Source: Flavobacteriales bacterium
GTDB lineage: Bacteria > Bacteroidota > Bacteroidia > Flavobacteriales > Flavobacteriaceae
Assembly (NCBI GenBank): GCA_003229235.1
Contig: QIIH01000491.1
Location: forward strand, 1-5,057
DNA length: 5,057 nt
Direction: 5' to 3'
Shown: piece after piece, positions 1 through 5,057 of the stretch
How the letters are laid out: every line of letters starts with the position of its first letter
Position numbering within the stretch: position 1 is the first letter of the stretch
Position numbers and translations under genes: made by a program
Notes under the pieces: model-generated
Told to the model about the DNA's origin: nothing
Databases searched by the model: none
What the model saw: only the letters and a program-made list of their open reading frames with translations

Positions 1-504
1 AACAGTCTTGGTTTAAATCGAGTATATGTTTTAACAACACGTAGTTCGGCATCTGCCAGTGAATTGGTAATTAATGGCCTCGATCCATATATAGAGGTTA
101 TTCAGATAGGAAGTACAACCCGTGGTAAGTTTACAGCGTCTACCACCTTATACGACTCTCCAGATTTTGGCCGTAGTACTGCCAATCCTGCTCACACATA
201 TGCTATGCAGCCTTTAATTTTAAAATCGATTAATTCCAACGGTGTAACCGATTATTTTGACGGTCTTAACCCTGAAATCCAATTAGGCGAAGATTATGCC
301 AACCTAGGAATATTAGGTGATGAAAACGAGCCATTGCTTGCAGAGGCTCTTCTTCAAATTACAGGGGTAGGCGGTGCTCCGGAAGGCCCTAAAATGGGAA
401 GTATTTTAAAAGAAATTTCTAGTCGAAAAGAGATGATTTCTCATTTTGATGAGCTAATTTATGATTTGCCCTTGCCTTCAATTCTGCTTCAAAACAACAA
501 CTAG
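1..504 (+). CDS. S41 family serine peptidase, C-terminal fragment (5' end outside window)
   Basis: This is the end of a periplasmic or envelope-associated C-terminal-processing (tricorn/CtpA-like) serine endopeptidase, probably a lipoprotein in this lineage. The frame is open from base 1 (NSLGLNRVYVLTT...), so the TTG at 64 is an internal Leu codon and not a start. The 167 visible residues carry the S41 signature SSASASEL. By analogy with plant D1 processing protease, the catalytic Ser is visible residue 18 (codon 52-54), in S-A-S-A-S-E. The general-base Lys is residue 43 (codon 127-129), in TTRGKF. The 25-residue Ser-Lys spacing equals that of the characterised enzymes (Ser372/Lys397), so the active site looks intact. 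The remaining ~120 residues form the C-terminal part of the fold and tail, ending in a polar QNNN. The N-terminal part, where a signal peptide and PDZ domain would be expected, lies upstream and is unseen. No terminator hairpin follows the TAG stop. Family assignment is firm; the substrate is unknown. Confidence 0.9.
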   Translation, partial: NSLGLNRVYVLTTRSSASASELVINGLDPYIEVIQIGSTTRGKFTASTTLYDSPDFGRSTANPAHTYAMQPLILKSINSNGVTDYFDGLNPEIQLGEDYANLGILGDENEPLLAEALLQITGVGGAPEGPKMGSILKEISSRKEMISHFDELIYDLPLPSILLQNNN

Positions 505-535
505 CAACAAATCCTATAAACCTTTTTAAATCTTG

Positions 536-576
536 TATTTTTTTATTGACACTTATTGTTCGCAAGAACCTATATG
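536..576 (+). promoter_or_regulatory. Possible promoter region of the ABC importer operon
   Basis: The 82-bp gap between the peptidase and the transporter operon is the only place for an operon promoter. Two weak candidates are visible. One is TTGACA (546-551), followed after 19 bp by TATATG (571-576), which looks like a sigma70-type pair with a long spacer. The other is TATTTTTT (536-543), which matches the Bacteroidota -7 consensus TAnnTTTG except at the last base but lacks a TTG at the expected upstream distance. A small inverted repeat, GTTC-GCAA-GAAC (558-569), lies between the first pair of boxes and could be a minor hairpin or operator. I see no Fur box or cobalamin riboswitch. Read-through from the upstream gene is also possible. 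Confidence 0.25.
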
Positions 577-586
577 CTCTTAAATA

Positions 587-1738
587 ATGCTATTTTTGAA
601 GATGCATAAATTAATTGCCTTTTTGGTGTTAGGATTATTAATAGTAGGTTGTAAGGACCCTAAACCTGAGCAAACTACTGTTAAAAATATTCAAAGTGAA
701 TCTTTAATAAAATATGCGCAAGGCTTCAGTATTGAGCATTTCGAAGGTTATTCGGTAATTGAGGTTTCTACTCCTTGGCCAGATGCAAAAAAACCATTTA
801 GATACCTTTTATCCAAAGATTCTATTCCCATAAACGACAACAATTTTGATGCAGTTATTAATGTGCCTATCAAATCTATTGTTGTAACATCAACTACGCA
901 TATTCCGTCTTTGGAAATGCTAAATGTTGAAGATAAATTAATAGGTTTCCCGTTTACAAAATATGTTTCCTCCCCAAAAACCAGAGCCTTAATAGATGCG
1001 CAAAAGGTTAAAGAATTAGGAGGATCTCAAGAAATCAATACAGAAGTGTTGCTTGCCTTGGTCCCTAATCTTGTAGTTGGCTACGGAGTAGATGGCACAA
1101 ATAAAAACTTGAACTTAATAGAGAAATCCGGTATTCCTGTAATTTACAATGGCGATTGGATGGAACAAACTCCATTAGGCAAGGCAGAGTGGATAAAGTT
1201 TTTTGGTGCGTTATTCGACAAACAATTAGAAGCAGAACAGCTCTTTACACAAATCGAGAACGACTACAACCAGGCCAAAGAAATCGCACAAAAGGCAACT
1301 ACCAAACCAACTGTGATTAGCGGCGCAATGTATAAAGACATCTGGTATTTACCGCAAGGATCAAGTTGGGCGGCCGCTTTTATCGCAGATGCCAATGCAG
1401 ATTATTTGTATAAAGAAACCCAAGGCACAGGTAGTTTATCACTAAGCGTAGAATCTGTGCTTACTAAGGCACAGCATGCCCAATTCTGGATTGGACCAGG
1501 GCAGTTTACTTCGCTAGGGCAAATGGAGGAAACCAATACGGCATATGCGGGAATTGAAGCTTTTAAAAAAGGAAACGTTTTTAGTTTTACAACAAATATT
1601 GGCCCAACTGGCGGGGTTATCTATTATGAACTTGCACCAAATAGGCCGGATCTTGTTTTAAAAGACATGGTCAAGATCTTACATCCAGAATTACTTCCAG
1701 ATTACGAACTACATTTTTTTAGCCCATTAAAACAATGA
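587..1738 (+). CDS. ABC importer substrate-binding lipoprotein (FecB/BtuF-type, Peripl_BP_2)
   Basis: This is the binding component of an iron-complex/heme/cobalamin-type ABC importer, a lipid-anchored protein facing the periplasm. The N-terminus is a lipoprotein signal peptide: Lys5/Lys8, a hydrophobic stretch, and the lipobox I-V-G-C with lipidated Cys22 (codon 650-652). Residues ~25-95 form an extra N-terminal region (key pieces AQGFSIEHFEGY and STPWPD) absent from E. coli BtuF. The class III binding fold then begins at IKSIVVTSTTHIPSLEML. Each lobe has the expected Glu for docking on permease arginines: Glu153 in NTEVLLALVPNLVV and Glu289 in SVESVLTKAQHAQFWIG. A possible ligand-side segment is QGSSWAAAFIADANADYLY. 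The C-terminus (PNRPDLVLKDMVKILHPELL) is typical of Bacteroidota members. ATG 587 is used; ATG 602 (Met6) would give a shorter 17-residue signal peptide and is equally credible. The stop overlaps the permease start by 4 bp. Family and role are confident; the ligand is not identifiable. Confidence 0.92.
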   Translation: MLFLKMHKLIAFLVLGLLIVGCKDPKPEQTTVKNIQSESLIKYAQGFSIEHFEGYSVIEVSTPWPDAKKPFRYLLSKDSIPINDNNFDAVINVPIKSIVVTSTTHIPSLEMLNVEDKLIGFPFTKYVSSPKTRALIDAQKVKELGGSQEINTEVLLALVPNLVVGYGVDGTNKNLNLIEKSGIPVIYNGDWMEQTPLGKAEWIKFFGALFDKQLEAEQLFTQIENDYNQAKEIAQKATTKPTVISGAMYKDIWYLPQGSSWAAAFIADANADYLYKETQGTGSLSLSVESVLTKAQHAQFWIGPGQFTSLGQMEETNTAYAGIEAFKKGNVFSFTTNIGPTGGVIYYELAPNRPDLVLKDMVKILHPELLPDYELHFFSPLKQ

Positions 1739-2763
1739 TAACCAAGAAACATAGCCGAAGCTTATTACTGCTATTTCTGGTCATGTTGGTGGCATTTGTT
1801 TTAAACCTCTCTTTAGGGTCTGTAACAATCCCGTTTAAAGAAACTATTGCCTCTCTTTTAGGGCAAAGTACATCTAAAGTACCATGGGATTATATTGTTA
1901 CCCAATATCGTTTACCTAAGGCCCTAATGGCAATCATGGTAGGTGCTGGTTTATCGGCTGCTGGGTTACTCATGCAAACATTATTCAGAAACCCATTGGC
2001 CGGACCTTTTGTTTTAGGAATAACAAGTGGCGCAAGCCTCGGAGTTGCTATTTTAATTTTAGGAGCGGGTGCTATGGGAGGTATACTCGGCACATATTTG
2101 AGCCATCCTTACAGTGTAGTTATTGCCTCAGGCTTGGGAAGTTTTTTGGTGTTACTCGCGGTTTTGGGAGTCACCAAACAGCTAAAAGATACCATGGCAA
2201 TACTTATCATTGGATTAATGTTTGGAAGTGTTACCAGTGCTGTGGTGAGCGTTTTGGCGTATTTTTCTCCTGCCGAAGAACTCCAACAATATGTTTTTTG
2301 GTCTTTTGGAAGTTTGGGAGGCACCTCATGGCAAGGTATTTTAATAATGGCTGCTTGTTTTTTAATTGGAATCATCTTGTGTATACGTGCCATAAAACCA
2401 TTAAATGCAATGCTTTTGGGTGATGCCTATGCACAGAGTTTAGGACTTAATCTAACAAAACACAGAATGGCGATAATGCTAGCAACCTGTATTTTGGCAG
2501 GTAGCATTACTGCTTTTGCCGGGCCCATTGCCTTTGTTGGGCTAGCTATTCCGCATATAGCGAGACAACTTTTTTGGACCAATAATCACGTTGTTTTATT
2601 GCCAGCAGTATTGATTTGTGGCGCAATTGTTATGTTGTTATGTGATATTATCGCTCAAATTCCTGGTAGCGAATTTACCTTACCTATAAATGCGGTGACT
2701 TCTCTTTTTGGGGCACCAATTGTGATTTGGCTATTAATTAAAAAAGGAAAACTACTTTTTTAA
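1735..2763 (+). CDS. ABC importer permease, FecCD/BtuC family
   Basis: This is the inner-membrane channel subunit of a type II ABC importer for metal chelates or cobalamin, acting as a homodimer. At 342 residues it has the usual family length and is hydrophobic throughout, consistent with about ten helices; the first is residues ~9-30. Family landmarks are in order. R59-L-P-K62 aligns with BtuC Arg56-Leu-Pro-Arg59, which docks the binding protein, and the second positive charge is kept as Lys. MQTLFRNPLAGP (80-91) follows, then LGITSGASLG. AQSLGL (233-238) precedes the cytoplasmic coupling region GPIAFVGLAIPHIAR (263-277), which contacts the ATPase. The terminal HVVLLP...GA...D...LP...T..FGAPIVIWLL block closes the protein. 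The start ATG lies in ATGA with the upstream stop, and the TAA stop shares its last A with the ATPase ATG, so translation of the three genes is probably coupled. Substrate unknown; the family call is very secure. Confidence 0.96.
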   Translation: MITKKHSRSLLLLFLVMLVAFVLNLSLGSVTIPFKETIASLLGQSTSKVPWDYIVTQYRLPKALMAIMVGAGLSAAGLLMQTLFRNPLAGPFVLGITSGASLGVAILILGAGAMGGILGTYLSHPYSVVIASGLGSFLVLLAVLGVTKQLKDTMAILIIGLMFGSVTSAVVSVLAYFSPAEELQQYVFWSFGSLGGTSWQGILIMAACFLIGIILCIRAIKPLNAMLLGDAYAQSLGLNLTKHRMAIMLATCILAGSITAFAGPIAFVGLAIPHIARQLFWTNNHVVLLPAVLICGAIVMLLCDIIAQIPGSEFTLPINAVTSLFGAPIVIWLLIKKGKLLF

Positions 2764-3554
2764 TGACAGCTTCTACCCCACATATCGTATTTACGACAAC
2801 CAACCTTAGCATAGGGTATGCCTCCAAAAAAAAGCGCACAATCTTACATGCCGACATTAATTTGGCATTTCCTGAAGGATCGTTAACAGCTGTTATTGGT
2901 GCCAATGGTGTTGGTAAATCTACATTGATAAGAACCCTTACCAAAGCACAAGCTGCCTTAGATGGAGATATTTCTCTAAACGGAATTAGCGCTAGTCAAA
3001 TTAGCAATCAAGAATGGGCAACAAAACTAAGTGTTGTACACACTAAGTCTCCCATTTCGATGAATCTTACCGTTTTTGAACTTGTTAGCTTAGGAAGGCA
3101 TCCGTATACCAATTGGATTGGAGTCCTGAGCCCGGATGACCACCACATTATCGAAAAAGCCATGACAGCTACCGATGTTAGGCAATATACCGCTCGTAAA
3201 TGTCACGAACTTAGCGATGGGCAATTACAGCGCGTATTAATAGCAAGAGCCATAGCTCAAGACACCGCTGTTGTTATACTCGACGAACCAACTACCCATT
3301 TAGATTTGCATCACAAAAGCCATATTTTAACGTTGCTTCGTGAACTTGCCAGTAAAGGCAAAACAGTTATATTTTCTACTCATGATATTGATTTGATAAT
3401 AGATCTATGTGATTATCTCATAGTAATGCTGCCTGAGCATCTCTATTTTGACAAACCACAAAAACTAATAGACGACGGAATTATGAGCAAACTCTTTGAC
3501 CAAGAACGCGTTATTTTTGATTCAAAAAATAGACGCTTTACGCTAAATAAATAA
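2763..3554 (+). CDS. ABC importer ATP-binding protein, FecE/BtuD-type
   Basis: This is the cytoplasmic ATPase powering the adjacent FecCD-type permease. At 263 residues it has normal length for the family. Visible motifs: possible A-loop aromatic Tyr19; Walker A GANGVGKST (46-54); signature LSDGQ (150-154); Walker B AVVILDE (169-175, Glu175 catalytic); D-loop THLD (178-181); H-loop His207 in FSTHD. Two positions are non-canonical. The signature has Asp152 in place of Gly. An ungapped comparison with E. coli FecE (remembered LALLPQ...GITV against LSVVHT...NLTV) puts Thr94 where the Q-loop Gln normally lies. I recall similar forms in other Bacteroidota FecE-like proteins, so these are probably lineage traits rather than damage; everything needed for hydrolysis is present. 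GRHPYTNWIG (111-120) matches the conserved GR.P segment of FecE/FhuC proteins. The start overlaps the permease stop by one base. Confidence 0.95.
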   Translation: MTASTPHIVFTTTNLSIGYASKKKRTILHADINLAFPEGSLTAVIGANGVGKSTLIRTLTKAQAALDGDISLNGISASQISNQEWATKLSVVHTKSPISMNLTVFELVSLGRHPYTNWIGVLSPDDHHIIEKAMTATDVRQYTARKCHELSDGQLQRVLIARAIAQDTAVVILDEPTTHLDLHHKSHILTLLRELASKGKTVIFSTHDIDLIIDLCDYLIVMLPEHLYFDKPQKLIDDGIMSKLFDQERVIFDSKNRRFTLNK

Positions 3555-3579
3555 GTATCTTTATTATCTATTTTTACCA

Positions 3580-4914
3580 ATGAACGATTTTTTTGTATAT
3601 TTTTTAATTGCCATTGCGGCGCTCATTCTCGGAATATTTTTGGGTAATTATATCGCCCGCCTAAAGTCTTCTTCAAAATCTAGCACACTTTTAGAAAGAG
3701 CGCGACTAGGAGATATACAGGTCGAAAGATTGAATCAACATTTAGAAAAAGAAAATAAAAAATTAGAATCGATTCGTTCAGAAAAAGAAAATTTAGGAAA
3801 TGAACTCATCAAGCAAAACACGGCTTACGAAAATTTAAAACAGCGGCATCAGGAACAAAAAGAAGAAATAAATCAATTACAAGAAAAGTTCAAAAAAGAA
3901 TTCGAAAACCTAGCAAACAAGATTCTTGCTGATAATACTAAAAAATTAACGGATAGAAATAAGGAAAATTTGGAGTCTGTTTTAAATCCATTAAAAGAAA
4001 GGATTAAAGATTTTGAAAAAAAGGTAGATTCAACAAACAAGGAAAGTCTAGAAAAGCACACCGAATTAAAAGTTCAAATTAATGGTCTCATGAAGCTCAA
4101 TGAACAGATGAGCTTGGAAGCCGTTAACTTGACAAACGCCCTTAAAGGGGATAGCAAAATTCAAGGAGATTGGGGTGAGACACAGCTGGAGGTTCTTTTA
4201 GAAAAAGCTGGCTTACAAGACAATGTTCATTATTCTAAACAAGGCGGTTTTCGCGATAAGAATGACAGCTTAAAAAAGCCCGATTTTATCATCAATCTTC
4301 CCGATAATCGACATTTAATTGTAGACTCCAAAGTTTCGTTAACGGCCTACGAAGGGTATTTTAATGCAGAAAATGATGAAGACAAATCGATGTTTCTTAA
4401 AAAGCACATCGATAGCATTCGTCAGCACATTAAAGATTTAGGTAATAAACGTTATTCAGAATTATATGGAATAAACACCCCTGATTATGTACTAATGTTT
4501 GTACCGATTGAGCCAGCTTTGTTTTTGGCATTAAATAATAAAGAGGGCATATTCTTAGGAGCTATGGATAAAAACGTTGTTTTGGTGTCTAATTCTACTC
4601 TTTTGGCAACCTTGAGCACCGTTTCGTCTATTTGGAAACACGAAGATCAAAAACAAAACGTTCAGGAAATTGTTAGACAAGCTACTAATCTCTACGAAAA
4701 ATTTACGGGCTTAATAGAAGATTTAAACTCGGTTGGTGTCCAAATGAATAAATCTAAAAAATCGTACGAAGATGCCATGAATAAGCTTCATTTGGGTCGT
4801 GGTAATTTAATAAACCGCATAGAAGGATTTAAAAAACTTGGAATTAAACCTTCAAAACAAATACCAAATTCGAATATTCAACGAGCTAAGGAAAGCGGTC
4901 AAGAAGAAGAATAG
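3580..4914 (+). CDS. rmuC: DNA recombination protein RmuC
   Basis: RmuC is a predicted membrane-anchored nuclease-like protein; in E. coli its loss raises inversions between short inverted repeats. At 444 residues the length is normal. Residues ~4-26 form one transmembrane helix (FFVYFLIAIAALILGIFLG), with a basic stretch after it that suggests a cytoplasmic body. Residues ~40-185 are a Lys/Glu/Gln-rich coiled coil. The RmuC domain follows: GDWGETQLEVLLEKAGL (196-212), PDFIINLP (234-241), and VDSKVSLTAYE (248-258). Pro234-Asp235 with Asp249-Ser-Lys251 fits a PD-(D/E)XK catalytic core, with Glu200 as a possible extra metal ligand. VLMFVPIEPALFLAL (304-318) and NSTLLATLSTV are further conserved blocks. 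The C-terminus is a second helical region with an acidic tail (GQEEE). It starts 25 bp after the ATPase stop with no convincing promoter, so co-transcription with the importer is plausible, though a functional link is not evident. Confidence 0.95.
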   Translation: MNDFFVYFLIAIAALILGIFLGNYIARLKSSSKSSTLLERARLGDIQVERLNQHLEKENKKLESIRSEKENLGNELIKQNTAYENLKQRHQEQKEEINQLQEKFKKEFENLANKILADNTKKLTDRNKENLESVLNPLKERIKDFEKKVDSTNKESLEKHTELKVQINGLMKLNEQMSLEAVNLTNALKGDSKIQGDWGETQLEVLLEKAGLQDNVHYSKQGGFRDKNDSLKKPDFIINLPDNRHLIVDSKVSLTAYEGYFNAENDEDKSMFLKKHIDSIRQHIKDLGNKRYSELYGINTPDYVLMFVPIEPALFLALNNKEGIFLGAMDKNVVLVSNSTLLATLSTVSSIWKHEDQKQNVQEIVRQATNLYEKFTGLIEDLNSVGVQMNKSKKSYEDAMNKLHLGRGNLINRIEGFKKLGIKPSKQIPNSNIQRAKESGQEEE

Positions 4915-4918
4915 CCTT

Positions 4919-4988
4919 AAAACCTGAGTTCGACCTAACGTTTGTTTACAGTTTAGATGAATTTTCATTCAATTCGAAGTCAGATTTT
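4919..4988. repeat. Long imperfect inverted repeat downstream of rmuC, terminator-like
   Basis: The arms 4919-4933 (AAAACCTGAGTTCGA) and 4974-4988 (TCGAAGTCAGATTTT) pair at 13 of 15 positions; mismatches are 4923/4984 and 4928/4979. The outer four pairs are A-T, so the structure has an A tract on one side and a T tract (4985-4989) on the other, as in a bidirectional terminator. The 40-base loop is long for an intrinsic terminator. It contains a minor inverted repeat, ATGAA-TT-TTCAT (4957-4968). It begins five bases after the rmuC stop. Alternatives are a dispersed intergenic repeat or paired protein-binding sites. The pairing is seen directly; the function is inferred. Confidence 0.45.
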
Positions 4989-4990
4989 TG
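4983..4990 (+). promoter_or_regulatory. Possible -7 promoter element for the downstream gene
   Basis: GATTTTTG matches the Bacteroidota -7 consensus TAnnTTTG at five of six informative positions. It lies 28 bp before the ATG at 5019, a reasonable distance for a short leader. No TTG occurs at a suitable distance upstream for the -33 element. It also overlaps the right arm of the inverted repeat, so the T run may instead be part of a terminator. A perfect 10-bp palindrome, TAACTAGTTA (4997-5006), lies just downstream and could be an operator or chance. Confidence 0.2.
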
Positions 4991-5018
4991 AAAGACTAAC
5001 TAGTTAATTTAAGAAAAT

Positions 5019-5057
5019 ATGGCAATAATTGGGGAGGATTCATCAAATCCAAAGGAA
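5019..5057 (+). CDS. Start of an unidentified protein-coding gene (3' end outside window)
   Basis: An ATG preceded by the A-rich stretch AAGAAAAT, a typical flavobacterial translation start context, opens a frame that stays open to the window edge. The 13 residues are MAIIGEDSSNPKE. They are polar after the first four residues and do not resemble a signal peptide, so a cytoplasmic protein is more likely than an exported one. I do not recognise the protein from so short a piece. The 104-bp gap after rmuC and the terminator-like repeat suggest it begins a separate transcription unit. The frame could be accidental, since 13 open codons prove little. Confidence 0.4.
   Translation, partial: MAIIGEDSSNPKE

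Noticed and set aside
64..66. TTG as a possible start codon for a short 146-residue protein
   Set aside because: The same frame is open to base 1 and the upstream residues complete the S41 catalytic motif, including the catalytic serine at 52-54, so the gene clearly begins outside the window.
505..586. Cobalamin riboswitch or intrinsic terminator in the gap before the importer
   Set aside because: At 82 bp the gap is too short for a cobalamin riboswitch and lacks its conserved B12-box-like core; no GC-rich stem followed by a T run is present after the peptidase stop.
591..598. TATTTTTG, an exact match to the Bacteroidota -7 promoter consensus TAnnTTTG
   Set aside because: It lies inside the coding start of the binding protein. 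A transcript from it would begin near 605, after both candidate ATGs (587 and 602), and would lose the signal peptide. There is no TTG at the right distance upstream.
1890..2944. Three reverse-strand open frames (1890-2093, 2109-2393, 2738-2944)
   Set aside because: They lie opposite the strongly supported permease and ATPase genes, have low-complexity Pro/Ile/Lys-rich translations, and show no recognisable domain; they are shadows of the + strand coding sequence.
3556..3563. TATCTTTA as a -7 promoter box for rmuC
   Set aside because: It misses the final G of TAnnTTTG, has no TTG about 20 bases upstream, and would leave a leader of only about ten bases.
3873..4061. Reverse-strand open frame of 62 residues
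   Set aside because: It is antisense to the rmuC coiled coil, and its Phe/Ser/Leu-rich translation is what antisense reading of Lys/Glu-rich codons produces.

Overview
The window looks like chromosomal DNA from a member of the Bacteroidota, most likely Flavobacteriia. It is AT-rich, and start codons sit behind A-rich stretches rather than clear Shine-Dalgarno sites. The protein families are also in the forms typical of that group: a lysine-rich lipoprotein signal peptide, an S41 peptidase ending, and a FecCD-type transporter with a Bacteroidota-style binding protein. This assignment rests on sequence style and remembered family patterns, not on a database search.

Layout, all on the + strand: (1) bases 1-504 hold the C-terminal third or so of an S41 (C-terminal-processing/tricorn-like) serine peptidase, cut by the window edge but keeping its Ser/Lys catalytic dyad. 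(2) Bases 505-586 are a short AT-rich gap with only weak promoter candidates. (3) Bases 587-3554 hold a compact three-gene ABC importer operon: a lipoprotein substrate-binding protein, a FecCD/BtuC-type permease and a FecE/BtuD-type ATPase. Its genes overlap by 4 bp (ATGA) and 1 bp (TAATG). (4) After 25 bp comes rmuC (3580-4914), a membrane-anchored coiled-coil protein with a PD-(D/E)XK-like nuclease domain. (5) Bases 4915-5018 form a gap holding a long imperfect inverted repeat flanked by A and T tracts. (6) A new reading frame probably opens at 5019 and runs off the window.

The importer genes should work together: the lipoprotein captures an iron-siderophore, heme, cobalamin or similar chelate in the periplasm, the permease moves it across the inner membrane, and the ATPase drives transport. 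The substrate cannot be read from the sequence; there is no TonB-dependent receptor, recognisable cobalamin riboswitch or clear Fur box in the window. The S41 peptidase and RmuC are housekeeping-type neighbours with no evident functional link to the transporter.

I see no novel multi-gene system here. The points most worth a second look are the non-canonical ABC ATPase motifs (Thr at the Q-loop position and LSDGQ instead of LSGGQ), the extra N-terminal region of the binding protein, and the inverted repeat downstream of rmuC.
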